A stretch of 64,000 nt of DNA from Chryseolinea lacunae (GCF_016735595.1 NZ_JAERRB010000007.1:62001-126000); one strand, 5' to 3'; shown: positions 51,221-61,231, numbered from the stretch's first letter. Notes: a model not told the origin generated them from the letters alone. A program made the numbers and translations.

Positions 51221-53947
51221 ATGATTCGGTCAAACAAAATAGTATTCTTCATTCCCCTGTTGGTGGCTTTTGCGGCTTGCCGCGAGAAGAAAATCGACTT
51301 TAGCGCACAGGTCAAGCCCATTCTCAACAAACATTGCATCAGTTGCCACGGTGGCGTGAAGCGAAATGCAAACTACAGTCTCCTTTTCCGGACCGAAGCC
51401 CTCGACACCGCCGAATCCGGCAAGCACCCCATCGTTCCGGGGCATCCCGAGCAAAGCGAATTCATCCGCCGCATCACATCAACCGATCCGGAAGTGCGCA
51501 TGCCCTATAAAGAACATCCACTCAGTGCCGAAGACATCGAAATCCTGAAGCAGTGGATTAAAGAAGGGGCGGAGTGGGGCGAGCATTGGGCCTACATTGC
51601 TCCCAAGCCGGTGGCCATCCCCGAGGTCACAACGCTTCAGGCGGGCTTTGGAGAAAGTGATACGCCCTGGGCAAAAAATGAAGTAGACCATTTTGTGCTG
51701 GCAAAATTGGAGGAACAAAAGCTTTCTCCTTCGGCAGAGGCCGACAAAGCCACCTTGGTTAGAAGGATATATCTGGACCTTATCGGCCTGCCGCCCACGC
51801 CGGAACAAGCTTCGCGGTTTGTGAACGATGCGGGCGCCGATGCCTATGAGAAGACCGTAGATGAACTTCTTGCCTCGCCGCGCTTTGGCGAAAAATGGGC
51901 GTCGTGGTGGCTCGACATGGCCCGCTACTCCGACACCAAGGGATACGAACGCGACGTGGGCCGATCCATCTGGCGCTATCGCGATTGGGTTATCAATGCC
52001 TTCAACAAAGACATGCCGTTCGATCAGTTCACGGTGGAACAACTGGCGGGTGACCTGCTTCCCAATCCCACCGACGATCAACTGATCGCCACAGCATTCC
52101 ATCGCAACACCATGAACAATGATGAGGGCGGAACTGAGGACGAGGAGTTCAGGGTGGCCGCGCTTATCGACCGTGTGAGCACCACATGGCAAGTGTGGCA
52201 AAGCACCACCATGGCCTGCGTGCAATGCCACACCCATCCCTACGACCCCTTCCTGCACGATGAATACTACAAGTCGTTGGCATTCTTTAACAACACCCGC
52301 GACGAAGACACAGAAGGCGAGCATCCTAACCTGAGAATTTACAAACCCGAAGACGAACAGAAGCTCACAGCCATCAAGGAATGGGTGAAGACGCATGCTG
52401 GTTCAACACAGGAAGCCGAAGTGACCCGGTTTCTCAAAACCCTCGAGCCCAAATTTCACCCGCATGATTTCGATCAATTTGTGAACGGCGAACTGATCGA
52501 CACCAAATGGCTTGGCGTTCGACCCGGCGGAAGCGCCCGTCTCAAACAAATTGACATGGCCGGAAAACGAAACCTGATCGTCAACTACTGGTCCGATTCG
52601 GAGGGAGGTTCGTTTGAGATTCGTCAGGACAAATTGAATGGCGATGTTGTGGGAACGTTGCAGGTGAAGAAGACCTCGGGCAGACAAATCGTTTCCATTC
52701 CGTTGAAGGCAGCTTCCGGAAAACACGATCTCTATTTTGTGTTTCATAACAGCAAGATCAAACCTGACAAAGCCGTTTGTGGCATCGAGTGGTTTGCCTT
52801 CCGCGACGACCTTCCCGGTAAAGGTGATGCACACTATGACGGCATACGCTCAAACTTCATGACGTTGCTCAACACAAGCGTTGACAACACACCCATCATG
52901 ATTGAGAACAATGCCGAGCAACATCGCGCCACACACATTTATGAACGCGGCAACTGGGTGGTGAAGGGAGCGGAGGTGAAGCCCGGTGTGCCCGCGTCGC
53001 TGAATCCATTTCCCAAAGATCAACCCTACAACCGATTGGGATTTGCACATTGGCTGCTGGAGAAACAAAATCCGCTCACGGCGCGCACCATGGTGAACCG
53101 TTTCTGGGAACAGATCTTTGGCGCCGGCATCGTGGAAACGCTGGAAGATTTTGGAACACAAAGCGCCTCCCCAACGCACCAGGAACTGCTCGACTATTTG
53201 TCGCTGCAATTCATGAACGAAGATCGGTGGAGCATGAAGAAGCTCATCAAAACCATGGTGATGTCGGCGACCTACCGCCAGGACTCCAGGCTTACGCAGG
53301 AGATGTTGGAGAAAGATCCGGGCAACCGCTGGCTGGCGCGTGGCCCCCGCGTGAGGCTTTCGTCGGAACAGGTGCGCGATCAGGCGCTGGCGTGTGGCGG
53401 TATGCTGAGCAACAAGATGTTTGGAAAAAGTGTGATGCCCTATCAGCCCAACGGCATCTGGAGTTCGGTGTGGAACGGAGACTATTGGAAAGCGAGCGAA
53501 GGCGAAGACCAATACCGTCGTTCGCTATACACCTACATCAAACGCACAAGCCCGTATCCCTCCATGATGATGTTCGACGGATCGAGCCGTGAGGTTTGTG
53601 TGATCCGACGCATTCGCACAAACACGCCGCTGCAAGCACTTGTCACCTTGAACGATTCGTCGTATGTAGTGGCCGCCCGCGGACTGGCGCTGCGCATGAT
53701 GAAAGACAACGCCACACCGAAAGATCAAATCAATGCAGGCTATCGCATGATTCTGGTGCGCGACATGCCCGCCCAAAAGCTGGCCGTTATGCAAGGGTTG
53801 TATGACGACGCTTTGAAGCAGTATACCACAAACAAAGAAGCTTCGCGCAAGCTGGCCGCCACCCAGAACGATTCACCACAATTGGCGGCCCTGACGCTTG
53901 TGGCCAGTGCCATGTTGAACCTTGACGAAGTATTAACCAAGGAATAG
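51221..53947 (+). CDS. Planctomycete-type cytochrome c with DUF1549 and DUF1553 domains
   Basis: 908 residues. Lipoprotein signal '[20 protein letters not shown]'. The haem motif 'KHCISCHGG' lies in the PSCyt1 domain (about 28-125). DUF1549/PSCyt2 follows ('[20 protein letters not shown]', '[20 protein letters not shown]'), then a beta-sandwich near 410-500, then DUF1553/PSD1 ('[20 protein letters not shown]', '[20 protein letters not shown]'). These genes are typical of Planctomycetes and pair with DUF1501 genes. They are suspected to act in polysaccharide breakdown, but no reaction is known. Periplasmic or outer-membrane location is expected. Confidence 0.92.
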   Translation: MIRSNKIVFFIPLLVAFAACREKKIDFSAQVKPILNKHCISCHGGVKRNANYSLLFRTEALDTAESGKHPIVPGHPEQSEFIRRITSTDPEVRMPYKEHPLSAEDIEILKQWIKEGAEWGEHWAYIAPKPVAIPEVTTLQAGFGESDTPWAKNEVDHFVLAKLEEQKLSPSAEADKATLVRRIYLDLIGLPPTPEQASRFVNDAGADAYEKTVDELLASPRFGEKWASWWLDMARYSDTKGYERDVGRSIWRYRDWVINAFNKDMPFDQFTVEQLAGDLLPNPTDDQLIATAFHRNTMNNDEGGTEDEEFRVAALIDRVSTTWQVWQSTTMACVQCHTHPYDPFLHDEYYKSLAFFNNTRDEDTEGEHPNLRIYKPEDEQKLTAIKEWVKTHAGSTQEAEVTRFLKTLEPKFHPHDFDQFVNGELIDTKWLGVRPGGSARLKQIDMAGKRNLIVNYWSDSEGGSFEIRQDKLNGDVVGTLQVKKTSGRQIVSIPLKAASGKHDLYFVFHNSKIKPDKAVCGIEWFAFRDDLPGKGDAHYDGIRSNFMTLLNTSVDNTPIMIENNAEQHRATHIYERGNWVVKGAEVKPGVPASLNPFPKDQPYNRLGFAHWLLEKQNPLTARTMVNRFWEQIFGAGIVETLEDFGTQSASPTHQELLDYLSLQFMNEDRWSMKKLIKTMVMSATYRQDSRLTQEMLEKDPGNRWLARGPRVRLSSEQVRDQALACGGMLSNKMFGKSVMPYQPNGIWSSVWNGDYWKASEGEDQYRRSLYTYIKRTSPYPSMMMFDGSSREVCVIRRIRTNTPLQALVTLNDSSYVVAARGLALRMMKDNATPKDQINAGYRMILVRDMPAQKLAVMQGLYDDALKQYTTNKEASRKLAATQNDSPQLAALTLVASAMLNLDEVLTKE

Positions 53948-53949
53948 CA

Positions 53950-54219
53950 ATGGAAGCAGCATTCAAAAATTGTCAGTCGTGCGGCATGCCGCTGAAGCGC
54001 GATCCGAAAGGAGGAGGCACAAATGCAGACGGCAGCAAGAGCGTGATGTATTGTTCATATTGCTATGAGGACGGAAAGTTCACGCTTTCCAACATCACGG
54101 TCGACGAAATGAAAGCACGGGTGAAAGACAAAATGAAAGAGATGGGCTTCCCGGGATTTCTCGCCGGCTTTTTCACGAAAAACATTCCCACACTAGAACG
54201 CTGGAAAAATCATGTTTAA
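53950..54219 (+). CDS. Putative zinc-ribbon protein, 89 aa
   Basis: Two CxxC pairs, 'NCQSCGMPLKRD' and 'MYCSYCYEDGKF', with a Gly/Asp loop between them, fit the putative zinc ribbon family. The tail is helical ('VDEMKARVKDKMKEMG'). It has no export signal, so it is likely cytosolic, unlike its neighbours. It lies two bases after the DUF1553 gene and overlaps the DUF1501 gene by eight bases, indicating close coupling with the exported pair. Confidence 0.82.
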   Translation: MEAAFKNCQSCGMPLKRDPKGGGTNADGSKSVMYCSYCYEDGKFTLSNITVDEMKARVKDKMKEMGFPGFLAGFFTKNIPTLERWKNHV

Positions 54220-55690
54220 TAATCCATTGGACTTCGAAAATCTGAAAAACATTTCGCGTCGTCACTTCCTGTGGGAGAGTGCCGCAGGACTCGGGGCCGC
54301 AGCGCTGGGTTCTTTTCTTGCGGGATGCGAGTCGCGATCCGCGGGCATAAAAAATTTGGCAACTGCCACAGATCCGATGTTACCCAAGCCGCCGCATTTT
54401 CCCGGCAAGGCAAAACGAGTGATCTACCTTCACATGGCCGGCGCGCCGTCGCAGTTGGAGTTGTTTGACTTCAAACCCGAGTTGCAGAAGCTGAACAACC
54501 AGTTGTGCCCGCCGTCGCTGCTGGAAGGAAAACGTTTTGCGTTTATACGCGGCACACCCAAGATGCTGGGGCCGCAGGCTGACTTCAAACAACGCGGTCA
54601 GTCCGGCGCCTACGTATCTGAGCATCTTCCGCACTTTGCCAAGATGGCCGACGAGGTGGCGTTTCTCAAAGGTGTATATACCGATCAATTTAATCACGCG
54701 CCCGCGCAGCTTTTTGTGCACACGGGTTCGCCACGACTTGGTCGGCCGAGCATTGGCTCATGGGTAACGTATGGCCTGGGCTCGGAGAACAACAACCTGC
54801 CCGGCTTCGTGGTGCTCACCTCCGGGGGCAAGACACCCGATGCCGGCAAGAGCGTGTGGGGCAGTGGTTTTCTGCCATCGGTCTATCAAGGTGTGCAGTG
54901 CCGTTCGGAAGGCGATCCGGTGTTGTTCCTCAGTGACCCCGAAGGTGTTGACCGCGATCTGAAAAAGAAAACGATCGATGCCATCAACGATGTGAACCGC
55001 CAGCACTTCAAGGAATTTAACGACCCCGAAACACTGACGCGCATCGCCCAATACGAAATGGCGTTTCGCATGCAGGTGTCTGTTCCCGAAGTGATGAACA
55101 TCAACAACGAACCCGACTACATACACCAACTCTATGGCACCACGCCGGGCAAGGCCTCGTTTGCCAACAATTGTCTGCTGGCCCGCAAGCTGGTGGAACA
55201 GGACGTTCGGTTTGTTCAGTTGTTCGACTGGGGATGGGATAGTCACGGCACCGACGAGAACCTGGCCATCGACATCGGCTTCCGGAACAAATGCCGGGAG
55301 ATCGATCGCGCCATGACCGCCCTGCTGCTCGATTTGAAACAGCGTGGATTGCTGGAAGAAACCCTGGTGGTGTGGGGAGGCGAGTTTGGTCGAACACCCA
55401 TGCAGGAAAACCGCGAGAACAAAAACAATCCTTTCCTCGGACGCGATCACCACGTGGAAGCGTTCACCATGTGGATGGCAGGCGGCGGCATAAAACCCGG
55501 CACAACCTGGGGCGAAACAGACGAGATTGGATATTATCCCATCAATGGAAAAGTTTCTGTGCACGATGTGCAGGCCACTATCCTTAACCAACTTGGCATG
55601 AACCACGAAAAGTTGACGTATCATTTCCAGGGCCGACCGTTCCGTCTCACCGATGTGGCCGGCAAGGTGATAGAAGAAATCATTGCGTAA
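54212..55690 (+). CDS. DUF1501 family protein with Tat signal
   Basis: 492 residues. 'ISRRHFLWESAAGLGAAALG' is a twin-arginine signal and 'LAGCES' may add a lipid anchor. The body is DUF1501, a sulfatase/phosphatase-like fold: 'RVIYLHMAGAPSQLELFDFK', 'LFVHTGSPRLGRPSIGSWVT', 'FDWGWDSHGTDENLAIDIGF', 'LEETLVVWGGEFGRTPMQEN' and 'GRDHHVEAFTMWMAGGGIKP'. Metal ligands His/Asp are in these motifs. DUF1501 genes are partners of DUF1553 genes; a Tat-exported metal-dependent hydrolase is the likely class. Confidence 0.92.
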   Translation: MFNNPLDFENLKNISRRHFLWESAAGLGAAALGSFLAGCESRSAGIKNLATATDPMLPKPPHFPGKAKRVIYLHMAGAPSQLELFDFKPELQKLNNQLCPPSLLEGKRFAFIRGTPKMLGPQADFKQRGQSGAYVSEHLPHFAKMADEVAFLKGVYTDQFNHAPAQLFVHTGSPRLGRPSIGSWVTYGLGSENNNLPGFVVLTSGGKTPDAGKSVWGSGFLPSVYQGVQCRSEGDPVLFLSDPEGVDRDLKKKTIDAINDVNRQHFKEFNDPETLTRIAQYEMAFRMQVSVPEVMNINNEPDYIHQLYGTTPGKASFANNCLLARKLVEQDVRFVQLFDWGWDSHGTDENLAIDIGFRNKCREIDRAMTALLLDLKQRGLLEETLVVWGGEFGRTPMQENRENKNNPFLGRDHHVEAFTMWMAGGGIKPGTTWGETDEIGYYPINGKVSVHDVQATILNQLGMNHEKLTYHFQGRPFRLTDVAGKVIEEIIA

Positions 55691-55729
55691 CTTTATTTTT
55701 TAATACTTTATTCACGAGGTCCACATCGC

Positions 55730-56650
55730 ATGCCTATTACCCGTAGAAATTTCATAGCGCTTGGCGCATTGTCAGGTAGTGCCCTGGCGTTGAATCCGCT
55801 TGATTCTCTGGCCACGCCGTTGCTTCGTTCGCAAGCGGCAGCCGGTTTTGAATTGTTAATCTTCGCCACCAACTGGGGCTACGCCGGCAGTTGGGATAGC
55901 TTCTGTGCCGCCATCAAAAAAGAAGGCTACGATGGTGCCGAAGCGTGGTATCCAACCGACCCGACAGAGCGCAAGAATTTTCTCGATGCGTTTCAGAAAC
56001 ACAATCTGAAGTTCGGATTCCTGGTTGGCGGATCGGATGCTGACTATCAAAAACATTTTCAGCAATTCAAGTCGGCCCTTGAACCGGCCGCAGCGCTGAA
56101 CCCCGTATACATCAATTGCCATTCGGGCCGCGACCACTTTTCGTTCGAACAAAACAAAACGTTTATCGACCTGACCACCGAAGTGAATGGTCGCACGGGG
56201 GTGAACATCTACCACGAAACCCATCGCTCGCGCATATTATACGCTGCGCCGGTGGCCCGGCAATACATGGAAAAGATTGCCGCACTTCGCCTCACACTAG
56301 ACATTTCGCATTGGTGCAACGTGTCGGAAACATTGCTGGCCGACCAGCCCGAAACCGTGGCGCTTGCCTTGAGCCGCACGGGTCACATTCACGCACGCGT
56401 GGGCCATGCCGAAGGACCACAGGTGAATGACCCGCGCGCACCGGAATGGAAAGACGCAGTGAATGCGCACTTTGCCTGGTGGGATAAGGTGGTGCAACGA
56501 CACCGCAGCGAAGGCAAACGCCTCACCATGCTCACCGAGTTCGGCCCCATCGACTATATGCCCGCGTTGCCCTACACGCGGCAGCCTCTGGCCAACCAAT
56601 GGGAGATCAATGCCTATATGTTGAAAACCTTGCGCACCCGCTACGCCTGA
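55730..56650 (+). CDS. Tat-exported sugar phosphate isomerase/epimerase-like (TIM barrel) protein
   Basis: 306 residues. A twin-arginine signal 'MPITRRNFIALGALSGSALA' precedes an AP-endonuclease-2-type TIM barrel. Metal ligands are likely Glu/His in 'GYDGAEAWYP', 'INCHSGRDHF', 'NIYHETHRSRILYA', 'LDISHWCNVSETL', 'HIHARVGHAEGPQV' and 'LTEFGPIDY'. The family includes xylose isomerase-like epimerases and ketoglycoside lyases. Export with DUF1553/DUF1501 partners suggests action on periplasmic sugars. It overlaps the next start by one base. Confidence 0.85.
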   Translation: MPITRRNFIALGALSGSALALNPLDSLATPLLRSQAAAGFELLIFATNWGYAGSWDSFCAAIKKEGYDGAEAWYPTDPTERKNFLDAFQKHNLKFGFLVGGSDADYQKHFQQFKSALEPAAALNPVYINCHSGRDHFSFEQNKTFIDLTTEVNGRTGVNIYHETHRSRILYAAPVARQYMEKIAALRLTLDISHWCNVSETLLADQPETVALALSRTGHIHARVGHAEGPQVNDPRAPEWKDAVNAHFAWWDKVVQRHRSEGKRLTMLTEFGPIDYMPALPYTRQPLANQWEINAYMLKTLRTRYA

Positions 56651-58071
56651 TGCTCTGGTTAACACAAATTTTCGGACGCTTCCATCCACTGCTGGTGCAC
56701 TTGCCCATCGGCATACTCATCATCGGGTTTCTGTTCGAGTGCCTGGCATTCTGGAACACCTATCGCATGTTGCGCAGGGCGGTGCAGCCCACACTGTTTC
56801 TCGGTGCGCTGTCGGCCATTATTTCGGCAGTGAGTGGATTTTTTCTTTCGCGCGAGGGCGGCTACGACGATCGCCTGCTGATGCTTCATCAGAATTTTGG
56901 AATTGCCACAGCGGCGTTCGCCACACTGCTGTTCTTTGTTCGCAAAAGCGTGGTCACCTATTTCCCCGATAAGAAGCGGCGGAGGATCGTTCGCATTTTC
57001 ATGTATGCTCCTTTGATGGGATTGCTTTCTATAACCGGCCACCTCGGTGGCTCGATGACCCATGGCGAAGACTATCTCTTCGCGCCCCCCGCACAAGATG
57101 AGAAAACGGCTACCCCCTCGGTAAAAATAACGTCCATTGCCGCGGCCGATAGTGCCGTGCTGTATGCCGATGTAATTGAGCCAATCCTGGAAGCCAAATG
57201 CTACAGCTGTCACAGTTCGGCCAAACAAAAAGGACAGCTCAGGCTCGACAGCGAAGAACACATTCGAAAAGGAGGGAAGCACGGCGAGGTGTTGGTGCGC
57301 GGTGTGGCCGATTCGAGCAGCCTGTATGGTCGTTTGATGTTGCCGCTGGAAGACGAAAAACACATGCCCCCAAATGAGAAGCCCCAGCTTTCATCGTCAG
57401 AAATTGCATTGGTGCAGGCTTGGGTTGAAGACGGTGCAAGCTTTAACAAACGCATCGGAAGTTTTCAGCAACACGACAGAATCAAAGGATACCTGGCTGC
57501 GTTGCTCACACATCCCGACAAGGACGAAAGCATCCCCGAATGTGATGTGAGCGCCGCCGACGACAACGCCGTGCGTGCATTGACCTCGCGCGGTGTTTTG
57601 ATTTTGCCCGTGGGCGAAGAGAGCCACTATTTGTCGGTCAGTTTTGTAAATGCCCGCAACACCGGCGACGCCGATCTGCAAACCCTTTTGCCGCTGAAAC
57701 AACAGATCGTATGGCTCAATCTGAGCCGCTCCAAGATTACCGACGAAGGCCTCAAGACGGTGGCCCAACTCTCCGGCATACGCCAGCTGCAACTGGAATA
57801 CACGGCAGTAGGCGATGCGGGCCTCAATCACCTGACATCGCTCGAACAGCTGAGATTGCTCAACGTCGTGGGCACAAAAGTGACCGACGCCGGCGTGGCC
57901 AGTCTCTCGCCATTAACAAATCTGAAAAAGCTTTTCCTCTATCAAACCACCGTCACCGCCGAAGGCATCCGCAAGTTTCAGTCATCAACGCCCGCTGTGA
58001 TTGTCGACACCGGAAGCTATCAATTGCCGGTGCTGGCAACGGACTCTGTGGTTTACAAGCGCAAGACTTAG
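56650..58071 (+). CDS. Membrane protein with DUF2231-like segment, PSCyt1 haem domain and LRRs
   Basis: 473 residues from the ATG at 56650 (TGATG overlap). Four membrane segments (about 10-160, 'HPLLVHLPIGILIIGFLFEC') form a DUF2231-like domain. A periplasmic cytochrome domain follows with haem motif 'AKCYSCHSSAKQKG' and Met ligand region 'EDEKHMPPNEKPQ'. The end (about 325-455) has leucine-rich repeats, such as 'IVWLNLSRSKITDEGLKTVA'. It could pass electrons across the membrane for the exported enzymes of this cluster. The LRRs may bind partners. The domain combination is typical of Planctomycetes. Confidence 0.85.
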   Translation: MLWLTQIFGRFHPLLVHLPIGILIIGFLFECLAFWNTYRMLRRAVQPTLFLGALSAIISAVSGFFLSREGGYDDRLLMLHQNFGIATAAFATLLFFVRKSVVTYFPDKKRRRIVRIFMYAPLMGLLSITGHLGGSMTHGEDYLFAPPAQDEKTATPSVKITSIAAADSAVLYADVIEPILEAKCYSCHSSAKQKGQLRLDSEEHIRKGGKHGEVLVRGVADSSSLYGRLMLPLEDEKHMPPNEKPQLSSSEIALVQAWVEDGASFNKRIGSFQQHDRIKGYLAALLTHPDKDESIPECDVSAADDNAVRALTSRGVLILPVGEESHYLSVSFVNARNTGDADLQTLLPLKQQIVWLNLSRSKITDEGLKTVAQLSGIRQLQLEYTAVGDAGLNHLTSLEQLRLLNVVGTKVTDAGVASLSPLTNLKKLFLYQTTVTAEGIRKFQSSTPAVIVDTGSYQLPVLATDSVVYKRKT

Positions 58072-58166
58072 ATACCATTTAATCATCTTTAGAAAAAGCC
58101 ATCACTGTCGTTGGCAACAACGGTCGTAGCATAGTCTCTCGCCCCTGAGTTGCCCAAAATAGATGA

Positions 58167-58206
58167 ATAAAAAAACAACCCCGCCGCTGTTGCCAACGCC
58201 GGGGTT
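58167..58206 (-). terminator. Rho-independent terminator of the coiled-coil gene
   Basis: On the minus strand aaccccgg pairs with the later cggggtt segment (58177-58206, about seven base pairs plus two after a mismatch) and an extended T tract follows (58168-58175). It lies about 27 bases after the stop codon at 58233. Confidence 0.7.
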
Positions 58207-58232
58207 TGTCTTGTAGAAATGATGTTCCTGTT

Positions 58233-59156
58233 TTATTTCACCGTGAACTGACCGCTACCCATCAGGTAGTCGTCGGTATACACTTCGAGTTTGTAGGTTC
58301 CAGATGTATATTCCGAGCCTTTGTCGTAGAGGAAGGAGAGTTTCTGGTGGGTGTTGTCGAACAACACTTCCTGTGACTCGGTGTAGAATTCTTCTTTACC
58401 GTTGAGCAGGAAGGTTCCGGAGCCGCGGGCCACGTCGAACAGCACCTGGCCGTTTTCGTCAACGATGCGGATCATGATTTTTTTGCCTTCGATGGGGGCC
58501 ACTTTGTTTTCGGCGATGTTAAATTCCACTTTCAGTTTTCCAACCTGGCGGCTTTTGAAAGGCGACTCGCGTTCCTTGCCACGGTCCGATAGTGCCACAA
58601 TGTGCATGTTCTCCACCTTCAGTTGTGAGGCGATGGCCACTTTGGTTGCCAACTCCTCTTTCGTTTGGCTGAGGCGGTTAATGGAATCGCCCAGTTGATT
58701 TTTCTGAGTCTTCAGCGTCACGTTTTCCGACAGCAGTTCTTTGTTCACAGACTTGAGCTTCACGATTTCTTCGTCCTTCACTTTCAACAGGGTTTCGTAG
58801 CCCTCCACTTTATCTTTCAGTGCTTTGATCTCTTTGCCGGTGGCGCGTTTGGAGCGTTTCAATTCGGCTTCCACTTCGCTTTTTGCTTTCTGCAGGTCGG
58901 TCACATCGCCGCCCAGTTTTTTCACCTCGGCTATTTTCTGGTCGAGCTCTGCGTTGATCTCGGTCATGCGTTGCATGGTGGTGGCCAACTCCTGTTCGGT
59001 AGAGGTGAGGTCGGTTTTGATTTCCTGTTTCTCCTGTGAGTCGAGATAGATCTTGATGCCTTGCACCACAATGACCAGCGAGAGCAGGGCAATGATGATG
59101 GCGTTTTTATTACTTTTTTTCGGAGCTTCCGTTGGCTCGGTTGTCAATTCGCTCAT
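58233..59156 (-). CDS. Membrane-anchored coiled-coil protein, 307 aa
   Basis: From the ATG at 59156 (an upstream start at 59216 is less likely): a short cytosolic head, one membrane segment ('NAIIIALLSLVIVVQGIKIY'), then ~140 residues of heptad coiled coil. A C-terminal beta domain of ~105 residues follows ('VGKLKVEFNIAENKVAPIEG', 'GTFLLNGKEEFYTESQEVLF'). The layout suggests a periplasmic tether or envelope scaffold. No family function is known. The methyltransferase gene lies upstream on the same strand. Confidence 0.7.
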   Translation of the reverse strand: MSELTTEPTEAPKKSNKNAIIIALLSLVIVVQGIKIYLDSQEKQEIKTDLTSTEQELATTMQRMTEINAELDQKIAEVKKLGGDVTDLQKAKSEVEAELKRSKRATGKEIKALKDKVEGYETLLKVKDEEIVKLKSVNKELLSENVTLKTQKNQLGDSINRLSQTKEELATKVAIASQLKVENMHIVALSDRGKERESPFKSRQVGKLKVEFNIAENKVAPIEGKKIMIRIVDENGQVLFDVARGSGTFLLNGKEEFYTESQEVLFDNTHQKLSFLYDKGSEYTSGTYKLEVYTDDYLMGSGQFTVK

Positions 59157-59224
59157 GGCAATGGATAGGGTATGGATAAATGGATGAGAGCAAAAATAGG
59201 TTTTCTTGCCATGCAATTCAATGG

Positions 59225-60010
59225 CTAGTGTTGCAAAACAACGTGTTGTTTGTTCAACGATGGATCGAAGAACACAAGGCCGCAGCGAAACAGGTCGGCC
59301 GTGGCATAGACCAGCGAATGGTTTTGAATGTCTTTCCAGGCCCGGGCCATCTCGGGCGAGTAGTGAATGTCGTCGATCACCAGCACGCTCCGGCTATGCA
59401 CTTTGCGGGCAATGGTCTCGAAGTATCTGAGGGTGGGGGCATGGCGGTGGTTTGCATCCAGCAGGGCAAAGTCGATGCGCTTCAGGGTTTCGAGCTGACG
59501 CGGCAGGGTGTGGTCGATGTTTCCCCGCACCAACGTGATGGCCCGGGCGCCGGCCTGCTCAAATCCCGCCTCGGCAATGTTGGCGATGGGCTCCGCGCCT
59601 TCGAAAGTGGTGACGGCACAGTCGTTGCCCAGGGCCAGATACTGCGTGTTTATCCCCAGGGAGGTTCCTAGTTCCACCACGTCGTGGCAGTCAAACGCTT
59701 TGATGATGCGTGCGTATAAACGCGAATACTTTGCCGGGCTGGCGCTGGTGCGCGCCACGGCACTGATCTTCCGTTTTGTTCCCGACAGGGCCTGTGAGGT
59801 GGCACCGAGGTCGGGCACGTCGATGACCCGGTGGTCGGCCAACAACTGTTTCCGGAATTGCTCGATCGTGCGATAGGGGGCCGTGTCTGATTTTGCGCAG
59901 ACGACTTCCTTGTAGAAATCAAAAAAAAAGGGAGAGTGAAGGGAGTGTTCGCCTACGGCATCGAGCCAATAGGTGAAGTACGATTGAAGTTGAAAGAAAG
60001 TATTCGCCAC
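59225..60010 (-). CDS. Class I SAM-dependent methyltransferase-like protein
   Basis: 261 residues. The Rossmann SAM motif is 'DVVELGTSLGINTQYLALGN', followed by the acidic 'VTTFEGAE' and 'IDFALLDANHRHAPTLRYFE' and 'SVLVIDDIHYSPEMARAWKD'. This pattern resembles O-methyltransferases with the metal-Asp pair ('LLDANH', 'VIDDIHY'). The N-terminal ~85 residues ('FQLQSYFTYWLDAVGEHSLH') are an added helical part. Substrate unknown. The apaG gene precedes it by 10 bases, so co-transcription is likely. Confidence 0.8.
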   Translation of the reverse strand: MANTFFQLQSYFTYWLDAVGEHSLHSPFFFDFYKEVVCAKSDTAPYRTIEQFRKQLLADHRVIDVPDLGATSQALSGTKRKISAVARTSASPAKYSRLYARIIKAFDCHDVVELGTSLGINTQYLALGNDCAVTTFEGAEPIANIAEAGFEQAGARAITLVRGNIDHTLPRQLETLKRIDFALLDANHRHAPTLRYFETIARKVHSRSVLVIDDIHYSPEMARAWKDIQNHSLVYATADLFRCGLVFFDPSLNKQHVVLQH

Positions 60011-60020
60011 TCAGATGCGC

Positions 60021-60407
60021 TCAGTTGAGCCGAAGCGGAGCCACCATGGTGAACTCGGGAATGTTGACTTGCATGGTTGTGCCGTCTACCACGCGTTCCA
60101 TGAGGTAGGTGCCCACCATTTTGCCGATGCCCGACTTGAGGTTGCAGCCCGACACATATTGATGTGCCTGACCGGGTTCGAGCACGGGTTGCTGGCCCAC
60201 CACGCCTTCGCCTTCCACTTCGCGTTGGGTAAAGCCGGCGTCGAAGATGTGCCAGTGACGGCGCAACAACTGGATGGTGTATTCGCTATGGTTTTCGATG
60301 GAAATGCGGTACGTGAAAACGTAGTGATACTGGCTCGGGCTGGAGTATGCCGGCTGGTACTCAGTCTCTACGCTTACCTTGATCCCTTGTGTGATTTCCG
60401 TTACCAT
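60021..60407 (-). CDS. apaG: ApaG domain protein
   Basis: 128 residues, from the ATG at 60407 (60416 is the alternative). 'VSVETEYQPAYSSPSQYHYV', 'LLRRHWHIFDAGFTQREVEG', 'GVVGQQPVLEPGQAHQYVSG' and 'GTYLMERVVDGTTMQVNIPE' are the family's signature, an Ig-like beta fold. In enterobacteria ApaG is linked to Co2+/Mg2+ resistance. The biochemical role is unproven. Confidence 0.93.
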   Translation of the reverse strand: MVTEITQGIKVSVETEYQPAYSSPSQYHYVFTYRISIENHSEYTIQLLRRHWHIFDAGFTQREVEGEGVVGQQPVLEPGQAHQYVSGCNLKSGIGKMVGTYLMERVVDGTTMQVNIPEFTMVAPLRLN

Positions 60408-60532
60408 ACGATTCAAAAATATTAATTTTTCTCAATTCTAGTCACGATGCTTTTTATTTACTGTCAATGATCTGTGAATCAATCGATTAATTTACATTTT
60501 TTGCCGGTAGCCCGCGGTTCAGAAAACGGTTT

Positions 60533-60563
60533 TTTGCACATTTCGCGATTGACACTAGTTTTG
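60533..60563 (+). promoter_or_regulatory. Consensus promoter of ung
   Basis: TTTG at 60533-60536, exactly 19 bases, then TAGTTTTG at 60556-60563. Both elements are perfect for the Bacteroidota consensus. The ung ATG begins at 60569, five bases after the -7 box, so the transcript is predicted to be leaderless. Confidence 0.8.
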
Positions 60564-60568
60564 AATGT

Positions 60569-61231
60569 ATGGATGTTAAAATTGCCCACAGCTGGAAAAG
60601 CAAGCTCACCCCAGAATTTGAAAAACCGTATTTCCTTCAACTCATCGAGTTCGTGAAGCAGGAGTATAAAACCCAAACCGTCTATCCTCCCGGCAAAGAG
60701 ATATTCCGCGCGTTCGACTGCAGCGACTTCAGCGATGTGAAAGTGGTCATCATTGGGCAGGATCCCTATCATGGTCCGGGGCAGGCCAACGGGTTGTGTT
60801 TCTCCGTGCGCGAAGGCGTAAGAAATCCGCCGTCGCTGGTCAACATCTTCAAGGAGATCAAACAGGATTTGGGTAAGCCCATTCCCACCTCGGGCGATCT
60901 GGAACGCTGGGCCACACAAGGCGTGTTGCTGCTCAACGCAACGCTCACGGTACGCGCATCGTCGCCGGGGTCGCATCAGAACAAGGGGTGGGAAGTTTTT
61001 ACCGATGCCGTCATCAAGAAGATATCCGATGAGAAAGAAAACGTGGTCTTCCTGTTGTGGGGGGCCTATGCGCAGAAGAAGGGAGAGATCATCGATCGAA
61101 ACAAACACCTCGTGCTGGCGTCGGCGCACCCGTCGCCGTTCTCGGCCGACCGTGGCTTTTTTGGAAGCAAACACTTCAGCAAAACAAACGACTATCTGAA
61201 GCGGAAGGGCATCGCGGAAATTGAGTGGTAA
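60569..61231 (+). CDS. ung: Uracil-DNA glycosylase (family 1)
   Basis: 220 residues. The water-activating D65 is in 'VVIIGQDPYHGPGQANGLCF', the uracil contact His in 'LASAHPSPFSADRGFFGSKH' near 188. It removes uracil from DNA after cytosine deamination. The start at 60569 is fixed by the family N-terminus 'MDVKIAHSWKSKLTPEFE' and by the promoter five bases before it. Monocistronic: it is followed by a bidirectional terminator. Confidence 0.97.
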   Translation: MDVKIAHSWKSKLTPEFEKPYFLQLIEFVKQEYKTQTVYPPGKEIFRAFDCSDFSDVKVVIIGQDPYHGPGQANGLCFSVREGVRNPPSLVNIFKEIKQDLGKPIPTSGDLERWATQGVLLLNATLTVRASSPGSHQNKGWEVFTDAVIKKISDEKENVVFLLWGAYAQKKGEIIDRNKHLVLASAHPSPFSADRGFFGSKHFSKTNDYLKRKGIAEIEW

